A DNA stretch of 64,000 nucleotides from NCBI RefSeq assembly GCF_018101145.1, contig NZ_JAGQEI010000003.1; one strand, 5' to 3'. The notes under the pieces are model-generated. The model did not search any database. It was not told the origin of the DNA and worked only from the letters and a program-made list of their open reading frames with translations. Shown piece by piece: positions 7,957-16,462 of the stretch (position 1 is its first letter; every line of letters starts with the position of its first letter). Source of the DNA: Weizmannia faecalis (lineage in GTDB: Bacteria > Bacillota > Bacilli > Bacillales > Bacillaceae_C). The position numbers and the translations under genes were made by a program.

Positions 7957-8098
7957 CCTTATCAAGAGAGGCGGAGGGACTTGGCCCGATGAAACCTCAG
8001 CAACCAGCCCATACGGCACGGTGCTAAATCCAACAGGTATACCTGAAAAGATAAGGAGTCATGTTATCATCTTGCCTCCTTTTCCGGGAGGCTTTTTT
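7957..8098 (+). promoter_or_regulatory. SAM-I (S-box) riboswitch with terminator
   Basis: The aptamer spans 7957-8056 and has the S-box hallmarks: CCTTATC pairing with GATAAGG (P1), AGAGAGGCGGAGGGAC, GGCCCGATGAAACC, the TCAGCAACC block and GGTGCTAAATCC. An intrinsic terminator follows at 8074-8098 (GCCTCC/GGAGGC then T6). Established S-box logic: bound S-adenosylmethionine stabilises P1 and allows the terminator to form, switching off yitJ and possibly metH when SAM is plentiful. Confidence 0.96.
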
Positions 8099-8124
8099 CA
8101 TATTATTCAAAGGGAGTGTAAAAT

Positions 8125-9960
8125 TTGGACCTTCTCGAAACGTTAAAAAACCGCATCCTTGTTGCGGACGGGGCAATGGGGACACTGCTATATGCATACG
8201 GCGCCGACACATGCTATGAGTCATTCAACCTGACCCATCCGGAAGACATCCACGCGATCCACCGCGCCTATATCGAAGCAGGTGCATCGGTCATCCAGAC
8301 AAACACATATAGCGCCAACTATATCAAGCTTGCACAGTATGGCCTGGAAGAAAAAGTAAAAGACATCAACAAAGCGGCTGTCCAGATCGCAAAAGAAGCG
8401 GCAAACCGCGATACATTCATACTCGGCACAGTCGGCGGCATCCGCGGCCAGCGCAAAACCGAAGCAACACTTGCCGAAATCAAGCGTACGTTCCGCGAGC
8501 AGATTTTTCACCTCCTGAACGAAGGAGTTGATGCCCTGCTTTTGGAAACGTATTTTGACGCGGAAGAACTGTATACGGTCGTAGACATTGCGAAAAAAGA
8601 AGCGGATGTCCCGGTCATCGCCCAGTTCTCGCTTATCGAACCGGGCGTGCTCCAAAACGGAACCCCGGTCCGCGATGCTTTCAAGGAACTTGAAAACCGC
8701 GGCGCTGATGTGACCGGCCTAAACTGCCGGCTCGGCCCGCACCACATGATCCAGGCGTTCGAAGAAATCCCGATACCGAAGCGTGCCTTTTTGTCCGCAT
8801 ACCCGAATGCGAGTCTTTTAGATTACGAGGAAGGCCGGTTCACGTTCACAAATAACGCCGATTATTTTAAAACATGCGCCGAAAAACTGGTCGAACAGGG
8901 TGTGCGCCTGATCGGCGGCTGCTGCGGCACGACCCCAGCTCACATCAAAGCAATCGCAGACGGGGTGCAGGGGCTTTTGCCTGTCACAGAAAAAACGGTC
9001 CGCCCACCGAAAATTGAAATCGCAGCCGCCCCGGCGCAGCACGAACCACCGTTGCATGAAATCGTAAAAAAGCGCCGCTCTGTCATTGTCGAATTGGATA
9101 CGCCGAAAACTCTGAACACGGCCCGCTTTTTTGAAGGGGCAAAAGCGCTGCACGACGCCGGCATCGATGCCTTGACAATGGCCGACAACTCGCTTGCAAG
9201 CCCGCGCATCAGCAACACAGCGATTGCTTCAATTTTAAAAGAGAAACATGGCATCCGGCCGCTTGTTCATATTACATGCCGTGATCGTAATTTGATCGGG
9301 CTGCAGTCGCACTTAATGGGCCTTGCTGCGCTCGGGATTGACCAGGTGCTTGCCATCACGGGGGATCCGACAAAAATCGGCGACTTCCCGGGAGCGACGA
9401 GCGTATACGATTTGTCATCCATGGAACTGATCGCAATGATCAAGCAATTCAATGATGGCATTTCCCATTCCGGCAAATCGCTTCACAGGAAAACGAATTT
9501 TTCCGTCGCGGCTGCATTTAACCCGAACGTCCGCAATCTTGATAAAACGGTCGGGAGGTTGGAGCGCAAAATCCGCCACGGTGCCGATTATTTTATCACC
9601 CAGCCTGTGTTCAGCACGGAAAAAATCGAGCAAATCCATGAAGCAACGAAGCATTTGGACGCGCCGATCTATCTTGGCATTATGCCGCTTACCAGCTACC
9701 GGAACGCGGTCTTTCTGCACAATGAAGTGCCGGGCATCAAACTGACGGATGAAATTTTGGCGGCGATGGAAAAAACAAATGGCGACCCTGCGAAAGCGCG
9801 TGAAGAAAGCCTTGCGATCAGCCGTACCCTGATCGACGCGGCCCTCGGCTATTTCAACGGCATTTACTTAATTACGCCGCTCGAACGCTACGAACTGACG
9901 GTGGAATGCACGCGCTATATCCACGAAAAAACAGCAGTGCAAGGCGCAGGCATTGTCTGA
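8125..9960 (+). CDS. yitJ: Bifunctional homocysteine S-methyltransferase / 5,10-methylenetetrahydrofolate reductase
   Basis: A 611-residue two-domain enzyme, the usual length for YitJ. Residues 1-290 form a zinc-dependent homocysteine methyltransferase: DGAMGT near 15-20 and zinc ligands Cys201 (GLNCRLGP), Cys266 and Cys267 (GGCCGTTP). Residues 310-600 form the MTHFR barrel that makes 5-methyl-tetrahydrofolate with FAD (ADNSLASPR, LAITGDP, ITQPVF, GIMPL). The start codon is TTG at 8125, set by AAAGGGAG 8 nt upstream and by alignment of the N-terminus. Expression is under the SAM riboswitch immediately upstream. It supplies the methyl-folate used by MetH, encoded 259 bp downstream. Confidence 0.96.
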   Translation: MDLLETLKNRILVADGAMGTLLYAYGADTCYESFNLTHPEDIHAIHRAYIEAGASVIQTNTYSANYIKLAQYGLEEKVKDINKAAVQIAKEAANRDTFILGTVGGIRGQRKTEATLAEIKRTFREQIFHLLNEGVDALLLETYFDAEELYTVVDIAKKEADVPVIAQFSLIEPGVLQNGTPVRDAFKELENRGADVTGLNCRLGPHHMIQAFEEIPIPKRAFLSAYPNASLLDYEEGRFTFTNNADYFKTCAEKLVEQGVRLIGGCCGTTPAHIKAIADGVQGLLPVTEKTVRPPKIEIAAAPAQHEPPLHEIVKKRRSVIVELDTPKTLNTARFFEGAKALHDAGIDALTMADNSLASPRISNTAIASILKEKHGIRPLVHITCRDRNLIGLQSHLMGLAALGIDQVLAITGDPTKIGDFPGATSVYDLSSMELIAMIKQFNDGISHSGKSLHRKTNFSVAAAFNPNVRNLDKTVGRLERKIRHGADYFITQPVFSTEKIEQIHEATKHLDAPIYLGIMPLTSYRNAVFLHNEVPGIKLTDEILAAMEKTNGDPAKAREESLAISRTLIDAALGYFNGIYLITPLERYELTVECTRYIHEKTAVQGAGIV

Positions 9961-10219
9961 GACTGCAACGAAAAAAGTACAGGCGGATTCATTAAAGTGA
10001 AACTTTGATAGCACTGTCCAATTGCAAGATTAAGAAAAGAGCTCAAGAAGGCAAAACGAAACCTTGGCCGGCTTCAGCCCCGGCGAGATGCATGCACTTT
10101 AAACTCAATCAAAAGTGGCACCGGCGCCGCCAGCATCGGAACGCGACCCAGCCAGGTACCAAATGTTACCGTACGTCGCAATCTCAATATCAAACGTACA
10201 ACCAAAGGGGGAATTTTTC
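9961..10219 (+). other. Structured yitJ-metH intergenic region
   Basis: 259 bp without a gene. Several GC-rich inverted repeats are visible, for example CACTTT/AAAGTG flanking 11 nt near 10099-10122 and GCCGG/CCGGC-type pairs. The stretch near 10152 loosely resembles a B12-box (AGCCAGG then ACC), but the other conserved cobalamin-riboswitch blocks cannot be found. It may shape or attenuate the transcript into metH. Confidence 0.35.
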
Positions 10220-13200
10220 ATGGGGCAAACGTTATTTGAACAGCAGCTTGCAAACCGCATTCTCATCCTTGACGGGGCGATGGGGACGATGATCCAGCAG
10301 CAACACCTTACCGCGGCAGATTTTGGCGGCGAAGCATACGAAGGCTGCAATGAACACTTGAATCTCACAGCACCCGATGTCATCCGCTCGATTCATGAAG
10401 CATATCTCGAAGCGGGGGCTGACATCATCGAAACGAACACATTTGGCGCAACGTCCATCGTCCTTAACGAGTACGGCCTCGGGCATCTCGCTGAAAAAAT
10501 CAACATCGAAGCCGCGCGCATCGCCAAGCAGGCTGCCAAAAAATTTTCCACACCCGAGCGGCCGCGGTTTGTCGCCGGTTCGATGGGCCCGACAACAAAG
10601 ACGCTCTCCGTCACGGGCGGCACTACTTTTGACGCGCTCAAAACCGCTTACCAGGAACAGGCTTGCGGGCTCATAAAAGGCGGCGTCGACGTGCTCCTTC
10701 TCGAAACATCGCAGGACTTGCTGAACGTCAAAGCCGCTTTTCTTGGCATTACGGACGCATTTAACGAAACCGGAAAAAAACTGCCGCTTCTCATCTCCGG
10801 CACCATTGAACCGATGGGCACAACGCTTGCCGGCCAGAACATCGAAGCATTTTACATTTCCGTCGAGCATATGCAGCCGGCCGCAGTCGGGCTTAACTGC
10901 GCGACCGGCCCGGAGTTCATGGCCGACTCGATCCGCACACTCGCGGGGCTCGCCAAAACGGCAGTGAGCTGTTACCCGAACGCCGGGCTTCCCGACGAAG
11001 AAGGGCATTACCACGAAACACCGGAATCGCTCGCTGTCAAAATGAAAGGCTTCGCCGAAAAAGGCTGGCTCAACATCGCAGGCGGCTGCTGCGGCACAAC
11101 ACCTGCCCATATCAAAGCACTGAATGAAGCACTTGCCGGGCTCCCGCCGCGCCAGCCTGCAAAACAAGAGCACCACGCCGTCTCCGGCATCGAACCCTTT
11201 ATTTACGATGACCCGTCCACCCGCCCGATTTTTGTCGGCGAACGCACAAACGTCATCGGTTCGCGCAAGTTCCGGCGCCTGATCGCGGAAGGCAAATGGG
11301 AAGAAGCGAGCGAAATTGCCCGTACCCAGGTCAAAAACGGCGCACAGATCATCGACATCTGCCTCGCCGACCCGGATCGCGATGAAATCAGTGACATGGA
11401 AAATTTTATTTCGATCGCCGTGAAAAAAGTGAAAGTGCCGTTTATGATCGATTCCACGGACGAAAATGTGATCGAAAAAGCTTTTACATACTGCCAAGGA
11501 AAAAGCATTGTCAATTCCATTAACCTTGAAAACGGGACGGAACGGTTTGAAAAAGTCGTGCCGCTCCTCAAAAAATACGGGGGTGCCGTTGTCGTCGGCA
11601 CGATCGATGAAGAGGGGATGGCTGTCACTGCCGAACGGAAACTTGAGATAGCGCGCCGCTCTTATGACCTGCTCGTCGATACGTACGGGCTCAACCCGCG
11701 TGATCTCATTTTTGACCCGCTCGTGTTCCCGGCTGGCACTGGCGACAAGCAGTATTTTGGCGCAGCAAAAGAAACAGTCGAAGGCATCCGCCTCATCAAA
11801 GAAGCGATGCCGGAATGCCAGACGATCCTCGGCGTCAGCAATGTTTCATTCGGGCTGCCACCTGCCGGGCGTGAAGTGCTAAACTCAGTGTTTCTCTACC
11901 ACTGTACGAAAGCCGGGCTGGATTACGCCATCGTGAACACAGAAAAACTCGAACGCTTTGCGTCCATCCCGGAAGAGAACGTGAAAATGGCCGAAAAACT
12001 GTTGTTTGAAACGAGTGACGAAGCCCTTGCCGCGTTCACCGAATATTACCGCGGCAAGGTGCAGGAGAAAAAAGCGCCAAAGAGCACGATGACGCTTGCC
12101 GAACGGCTTGCGAATTACGTTGTCGAAGGGACGAAAGAAGGCCTCATCCCGGATCTTGAACAGGCTTTGAAGGAATACCCGGATCCGCTCGCCATTATCA
12201 ACGGCCCGCTTATGGACGGGATGGCGGAAGTCGGCCGCCTGTTTAACGACAACCAGCTCATCGTCGCAGAAGTCTTGCAGAGTGCGGAAGTGATGAAAGC
12301 ATCCGTCGCATTCCTTGAGCCTTTTATGGAAAAAAATGAAACAAGCACAAAAGGGAAAGTGCTGCTCGCAACCGTGAAAGGCGACGTCCATGATATCGGC
12401 AAAAATCTGGTCGACATCATTTTGTCAAATAATGGCTATAAAGTGGTCGACCTTGGCATCAAAGTGGCGCCGGCTGATCTTATCCACGCCGTCCGTAAAG
12501 AGAAACCGGATGTAATCGGGCTATCCGGCCTCCTTGTCAAATCCGCCCAGCAAATGGTCGTCACTGCCCAGGATTTGCGGGAAGCGGGCATCCGTCAGCC
12601 GATACTGGTCGGCGGTGCAGCCCTGTCGCGGAAATTCACGGTAAATAAAATCGCTCCGCAATATGAAGGGCTTGTGCTGTATGCAAAAGACGCAATGGAG
12701 GGCCTCACGCTTGCGAACAAATTGCAGGATGAATCGGAACGAAGCTCGCTCGAAACGGAACTTGCCAACCAGCGCAGCGGCGGGACAAGGGTGGCGGCCG
12801 TGAATGCCGGCGGAGCACCGGTTGCGACTTTACCGCGCCGTTCTTCGGTATCCCCGGATGCGCTCGTTTACCAGCCGGCGGATTTGAAGCGGCATGTGCT
12901 GCGCAATTATCCGCTTGCCCATATCGAGCCCTACGTGAACATGCAAATGCTCCTCGGCCACCATTTAGGATTGAAAGGCCGCGTCGAAAAGCTGCTTGCG
13001 GAGGGAGACGAACGCGCCCTCAAGTTGAAACAGCAGGTGGATGAACTGCGCGAATGGGTGATGAAAGAAAAATTGCTTCAGCCCTCCGCTGTATACCAGT
13101 TTTTCCCTGCCCAGTCGGATGGGAATACTTTGATTGTTTATGAACCAGCTGGAGAGCCTGGTACATTAGATCTGAAATCTTTATCCGTCCTAGAGCGATT

Positions 13201-13684
13201 TACGTTCCCGCGCCAGGCAAAGCCGCCGTATTTGTGCCTTGCCGATTATGTCCGGAGCGTGGACAGCGGGGTCGTAGATTACGTCTGCATGTTTGCGGTC
13301 GTCGCCGGCAAAAACATCCGCCATCATGCACGCTATTTGAAAGAGGCGGGCGAATACTTCAAAAGCCATGCCCTCCAGGCGCTTGCCCTCGAAACGGCAG
13401 AAGGCTTCGCCGAGCGACTGCATGAACTGATACGCAGCCAATGGGGCTTCCCGGACACGGCTGATTTCACAATGCAGCAGCGCTTTGCCGCCAAATACCA
13501 GGGCCAGCGCTACTCTTTTGGCTACCCGGCCTGCCCGAACCTCGAAGACCAGGCCAAACTGTTTAAATTGTTGCAACCGCAAAAAATCGGCCTCCACTTG
13601 ACCGAAGGCTACATGATGGAACCCGAAGCCGCCGTCACCGCGCTTGTATTCTCCCATCCTGAGGCAAGATATTTTGCGGTATAA
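10220..13684 (+). CDS. metH: Cobalamin-dependent methionine synthase
   Basis: A 1154-residue MetH. It moves the methyl group of 5-methyl-tetrahydrofolate through cobalamin to homocysteine. Domains in order: homocysteine-binding zinc domain (about 1-325, with GGCCGTTP near 305), pterin-binding domain (about 350-620, ERTNVIGSRKFRRL), B12-binding cap and Rossmann module (about 640-880, the DVHDIGKN motif whose His ligates cobalt), and the C-terminal SAM reactivation domain (about 930-1154, ending in the YSFGYPACPN segment). The ATG at 10220 follows AAAGGGGG; longer in-frame starts to 10115 lie in the untranslated leader. It lies downstream of yitJ and probably shares the riboswitch-controlled transcript. 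A strong terminator follows. Confidence 0.96.
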   Translation: MGQTLFEQQLANRILILDGAMGTMIQQQHLTAADFGGEAYEGCNEHLNLTAPDVIRSIHEAYLEAGADIIETNTFGATSIVLNEYGLGHLAEKINIEAARIAKQAAKKFSTPERPRFVAGSMGPTTKTLSVTGGTTFDALKTAYQEQACGLIKGGVDVLLLETSQDLLNVKAAFLGITDAFNETGKKLPLLISGTIEPMGTTLAGQNIEAFYISVEHMQPAAVGLNCATGPEFMADSIRTLAGLAKTAVSCYPNAGLPDEEGHYHETPESLAVKMKGFAEKGWLNIAGGCCGTTPAHIKALNEALAGLPPRQPAKQEHHAVSGIEPFIYDDPSTRPIFVGERTNVIGSRKFRRLIAEGKWEEASEIARTQVKNGAQIIDICLADPDRDEISDMENFISIAVKKVKVPFMIDSTDENVIEKAFTYCQGKSIVNSINLENGTERFEKVVPLLKKYGGAVVVGTIDEEGMAVTAERKLEIARRSYDLLVDTYGLNPRDLIFDPLVFPAGTGDKQYFGAAKETVEGIRLIKEAMPECQTILGVSNVSFGLPPAGREVLNSVFLYHCTKAGLDYAIVNTEKLERFASIPEENVKMAEKLLFETSDEALAAFTEYYRGKVQEKKAPKSTMTLAERLANYVVEGTKEGLIPDLEQALKEYPDPLAIINGPLMDGMAEVGRLFNDNQLIVAEVLQSAEVMKASVAFLEPFMEKNETSTKGKVLLATVKGDVHDIGKNLVDIILSNNGYKVVDLGIKVAPADLIHAVRKEKPDVIGLSGLLVKSAQQMVVTAQDLREAGIRQPILVGGAALSRKFTVNKIAPQYEGLVLYAKDAMEGLTLANKLQDESERSSLETELANQRSGGTRVAAVNAGGAPVATLPRRSSVSPDALVYQPADLKRHVLRNYPLAHIEPYVNMQMLLGHHLGLKGRVEKLLAEGDERALKLKQQVDELREWVMKEKLLQPSAVYQFFPAQSDGNTLIVYEPAGEPGTLDLKSLSVLERFTFPRQAKPPYLCLADYVRSVDSGVVDYVCMFAVVAGKNIRHHARYLKEAGEYFKSHALQALALETAEGFAERLHELIRSQWGFPDTADFTMQQRFAAKYQGQRYSFGYPACPNLEDQAKLFKLLQPQKIGLHLTEGYMMEPEAAVTALVFSHPEARYFAV

Positions 13685-13687
13685 CTC

Positions 13688-13719
13688 CCGAAGCGGGCCC
13701 TGGCCCGCTTCGGTTTTTT
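13688..13719 (+). terminator. Strong terminator after metH
   Basis: A perfect 12-bp stem CCGAAGCGGGCC/GGCCCGCTTCGG with a 3-nt CTG loop is followed by six T's, four bases after the metH stop. Confidence 0.95.
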
Positions 13720-13825
13720 AAACCATTTACGACTTTTTCAGAGTCCAGTGCCATGTTGCTTTTTACAAAAAACCAAATGATTCGACAAAATCTGCGCTAA
13801 CCCGATTTTTCTGTTCCGCCCTCAA

Positions 13826-13841
13826 TGTTCCACGGGAAACA
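13826..13841. other. Near-consensus ParB (parS)-like site
   Basis: TGTTCCACGGGAAACA differs from the parS consensus TGTTNCACGTGAAACA at one position (G for T at position 10). That change makes the right half look like the Noc site half GGGAAA. parS sites bind ParB/Spo0J for origin segregation. Function here is inferred from the match only. Confidence 0.45.
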
Positions 13842-14200
13842 TTCCACTGAAAACTGTGCATGTTGAACAGGATTTTCTGAACAAATTCCACTTGCCAGCA
13901 AGCCCTTCTTCGATATGATAGAAGAATAGACGTACGAACATGCTTGACCCGCTTTCTTTCTATATAAAATAACGCCATGCTTTCACCTACCACGTTCCCT
14001 GTGGCATTGAACGTCTACGCTAAATCAACGCCGGCTGAATAAAACCTGTACATCTCAAATTCGGCCAGTGCTGTCATCATCCTTGCATAACTTAACATTC
14101 CCAATGGCTGCGAATATTGACGTTTTTGGTGGCATGACAAGATGACAAGATACGATTCATCTCGACAAAACCAGCAATATTTCCACGGAAATACCCATAT

Positions 14201-14232
14201 AAAAAAGCCCGAATACCGAAATCCGGGCTTTA
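14201..14232. terminator. Terminator-like hairpin
   Basis: AAAGCCCG and CGGGCTTT form an 8-bp stem around 12 nt, with A-rich and T-rich flanks. No gene ends immediately on either side, although the minus-strand csbD transcript could end here. Confidence 0.55.
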
Positions 14233-14279
14233 CATCCATCTATCTAAAAATGTGCGGCGACTGCGGCTAATTTTCATTC

Positions 14280-14316
14280 TTCCACTCATGCCGTATCCTT
14301 TACGGCATGAGTGGAA
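14280..14316. repeat. Perfect 16-bp hairpin downstream of csbD
   Basis: TTCCACTCATGCCGTA and its exact reverse complement are separated by 5 nt. No T-run follows on either strand, so it is not a standard terminator. It lies 95 bp past the csbD stop and could stabilise that transcript's 3' end. Confidence 0.6.
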
Positions 14317-14410
14317 AATCCGCATTGAGCCGTTTCGTTCTTTTCTGTTCTTAGCCAATGAAAGTCCAAAAGCTCCATTGCTTTCTAGCAACTTACCAAA
14401 TGCAAATGGC

Positions 14411-14596
14411 TTACTTACGGGAGAGGCGGTCTTTTGCACTACCGACCGAGTCCTGGGCCTCGCCTTTCAATTTGTCCATTTTGCCTTCAGCTTGTTTTTC
14501 CGCATCGCCGGTGATTTCACCCCACGTATCTTTTGCTTCGCCTTTCAATTTGTTCCCTTTTCCTTTGAGCTTGTCCTTCATGGAGTCTTGATCCAT
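14411..14596 (-). CDS. csbD: CsbD family stress protein
   Basis: A 61-residue, lysine- and glutamate-rich hydrophilic protein with the CsbD pattern repeated twice: MKDKLKGKGNKLKGEAKDTW and MDKLKGEAQDSVGSAKDR. CsbD proteins are abundant general-stress proteins of unknown biochemical role, controlled by sigma-B. I choose ATG 14596 because GGGAGG is then about 7 nt upstream; the upstream ATG at 14611 overlaps that site. A sigma-B-like promoter lies at 14632-14656. Confidence 0.9.
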   Translation of the reverse strand: MDQDSMKDKLKGKGNKLKGEAKDTWGEITGDAEKQAEGKMDKLKGEAQDSVGSAKDRLSRK

Positions 14597-14631
14597 TTTC
14601 ATTCCTCCCATTCATATTGTTCATCTTTCCT

Positions 14632-14656
14632 ATTCCCTGATCACAGGCCGATAAAC
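14632..14656 (-). promoter_or_regulatory. Sigma-B-type promoter of csbD
   Basis: On the minus strand GTTTAT, 13 bp, GGGAAT. This fits the sigma-B consensus (GTTTAA, 12-15 bp, GGGTAT) with one change in each box and lies 36 bp before the start codon. Confidence 0.65.
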
Positions 14657-15095
14657 GAAAAACGCAAAAGAAATAGGTGGACAGGCTTGTTACCCGCCCG
14701 GCGCAGATCACATGCACAAAATTTGACCCATTACGTCCAAAAACAAAAAATACAGGGTCAAAACTCCACAATCCTGGCCAAATCAAATAGGGGAACCGCC
14801 ACAATCAAAAATCCGCAAATCATAACAGGGGAAAGAGATAGAGTTCATACATAAAAGGATTGCAACAAGCTCGAGCACCAATTTGCATTTAAGCAGGCAA
14901 CAGAGCTGTGATATTTTATGGGACGTGAATAAGGTAAAGGGAACGCATGCGCATCATCTCCGTCTCGCTCCAAAATTGGAATGAGGAAACGCATGCGTAT
15001 ATAGGTTGGATGGTGTTGCAGAGTGGATGTGCGTTCGGCGTAACGCCCAATTTCAACGATTGCACGCCCGTTCTCAAAGCACCTGAAAACAGCCC
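14657..15095. other. Intergenic region between csbD and comK
   Basis: About 440 bp with no supported gene. Two palindromic ACGCATGCG motifs at 14943-14952 and 14989-14998 flank a TCCAAAATTGGA palindrome, giving a compact symmetric block downstream of comK. I see no function for it. Confidence 0.4.
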
Positions 15096-15572
15096 CTAGA
15101 TCATTTTCTTCCATGGTATGTATTTGCCGAGGCCATGGTAATAGCTGGCACAAATAATCGTGCGGCTGAATTGTTTCTGAAATGTATGCACGGAGCAGTT
15201 CAGTTTCAGCTGCTGCTGATTGGAAAAAGTAACATAAAGGCCGTCCGCCGTGGCATCAAAGTCTATTATGTTTGCCAGGAAAATGAACTGGCAGTCATAC
15301 GATCTCGGGGATTTTGTCGGTGTTGCAATCAAACCATCCCCCACCACAATCGGTGCCTTATTAAAGTTAAAAATTTGTTTTGTTCCCTTGAGAACGCCTT
15401 CAAAATCGCACATCCGGTAATGGATGCAAGCGTCCCGTAATAATTCAAGCTTGCTCTTCCGTGAGCGAAAAACGCCGTCCTGATCATAAATGACTGTTTG
15501 ATATTCCGGATCAAATGCGGTATCCAGCGCCATCGTTTCTTTCCTGATTAGGTAGTCAATTTTTTCTGTCAC
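15096..15572 (-). CDS. comK: ComK family competence transcription factor, short form
   Basis: A 158-residue ComK homologue. ComK activates DNA-uptake genes by binding pairs of AT-boxes. Residues 8-128 follow B. subtilis ComK: the acidic N-terminal block, IFNFNKAPIVV (matching SHKPPIMV), SPRSYDCQFIFLANI (matching STRPQCGWISHVHV), GLYVTFSNQQQLKL (matching EVTFSNGKTMEL) and FQKQFSRT. The protein then stops about 16 residues later, where B. subtilis ComK has about 50 more; it resembles shorter ComK2-type proteins. GTG at 15572 follows GAGGGGG. A sigma-factor gene is transcribed divergently 385 bp away. Whether this short form still activates transcription is unclear. Confidence 0.85.
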   Translation of the reverse strand: MTEKIDYLIRKETMALDTAFDPEYQTVIYDQDGVFRSRKSKLELLRDACIHYRMCDFEGVLKGTKQIFNFNKAPIVVGDGLIATPTKSPRSYDCQFIFLANIIDFDATADGLYVTFSNQQQLKLNCSVHTFQKQFSRTIICASYYHGLGKYIPWKKMI

Positions 15573-15957
15573 AAAAAATACCCCCTCATGTTAATTTGTG
15601 CTTTCCCTCCCGCTTCACTTTCAGGGGCAGAATTGCCAGGGGTGCCATGTCTTGCTGCCATCAAAGTATCCTTCCCCAAAAGAAGAGGGATATCATTGAT
15701 TTTTATAGTCCTATTATACTATAAATTTCTAAAAAATAAAGCATGAATTTACAATTTTGTTATTATTTTTAATCCATGTAAATCTTGGCCAAAATTTCAC
15801 GTTTTCCCTTAAAAAATATCAAATTTTCCCGCGGAAAACAGGATGTTTTGGAAACGAAAAAATGACGATCGCCGGTTCGCCCTCTTCCTTTGAACCTGTT
15901 ATTTTACAATCAACCCGGGAATTCAAGGAAAGCGCGCTTTCCAAAAGGGGAAGCAAA
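15573..15957. promoter_or_regulatory. Divergent comK / sigma-factor control region
   Basis: On the comK side, an inverted repeat (TTTATAGT at 15702-15709 and ACTATAAA at 15718-15725) overlaps a minus-strand TATAAT. On the sigma-factor side, two A4-N7-T4 boxes (AAAA 15791-15794 with TTTT 15802-15805; AAAA 15813-15816 with TTTT 15824-15827) have the same phase 22 bp apart. Classical K-boxes are A4-N5-T4, so this is a similar but not identical layout. Inferred to be a regulatory region. Confidence 0.4.
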
Positions 15958-16455
15958 GTGGAAAATTTTGAAGAAATGCTCAGGCAATACCGGCCGATGA
16001 TTTTTCATATGATCCGCAAACTCCGCATTTACAAAAACATCGATGAGTTCGAGCAGATCGGTATGATTGCGCTGTGGGAAGCGTATCAGAACAGGCAGGA
16101 CGACAAAGGGTCATTCACGAGCTATGCGTACAACACGATCCGTGGGAAAATGCTGACCGAACTCACGAAAAGGCGGCGGGAGGAAAAAATGTTTGCATTT
16201 CCGAAAGAGGAATTTTGGAATGTGAAAGTGGACGAGTCGCTCCGTCCCCCGCTTGAACTTGAAACATTGCTGTCATATTGCGAAGGTCTTACGGAAAAAG
16301 AGAAAAAATGGGTAGTCGCTGCTTTTTATGAACAATTGAAACAAGGCGAAATCGCATTTCGCGAAGGCAAGTCCGTCGAGGCGGTAAAAAAATGGCGGAG
16401 ACAAGCCCTCGAGAAAATCAGAAAGAGTATGGAGCAAAAAGAGAGGAAGCGTTGA
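15958..16455 (+). CDS. Sigma-70 family RNA polymerase sigma factor
   Basis: A 165-residue sigma-like protein. Region 2 is visible at about residues 7-70: YRPMIFHMIRKL, then DEFEQIGMIALWEAYQ (core-binding), then SFTSYAYNTIRGKMLTELTKRRR (-10 recognition). Region 4 is at about 100-160, with a helix-turn-helix near GEIAFREGKSVEAVKKWRRQALEKIR. Start GTG 15958 is chosen because AAAAGGGG lies 7 nt upstream. The longer frame back to 15757 has no such site and its extra residues are not sigma-like. Size and domain layout recall SigH/ComX-like alternative factors, and its position opposite comK suggests a competence role. That role is inferred. Confidence 0.82.
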   Translation: MENFEEMLRQYRPMIFHMIRKLRIYKNIDEFEQIGMIALWEAYQNRQDDKGSFTSYAYNTIRGKMLTELTKRRREEKMFAFPKEEFWNVKVDESLRPPLELETLLSYCEGLTEKEKKWVVAAFYEQLKQGEIAFREGKSVEAVKKWRRQALEKIRKSMEQKERKR

Positions 16456-16462
16456 TGCTTCC

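Larger units (their letters stand above)
13720..14410. other. Intergenic region between metH and csbD
   Basis: About 690 bp with no convincing gene; the open frames on the minus strand lack ribosome binding sites and domain character. It holds a parS-like 16-mer (13826-13841), a terminator-like hairpin (14201-14232) and a long perfect hairpin (14280-14316). Confidence 0.5.

Noticed and set aside
10100..10170. Cobalamin riboswitch upstream of metH
   Set aside because: Only a partial B12-box-like string is present; the other conserved blocks could not be found, so it is described only as structured leader.
13763..14239. Minus-strand open frames between metH and csbD
   Set aside because: Short, without start signals, and crossing hairpins; treated as non-coding.
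14845..15153. Missing C-terminus of ComK in another frame
   Set aside because: The frame overlaps the comK end but its sequence does not resemble the ComK tail, so a frameshift is not supported.
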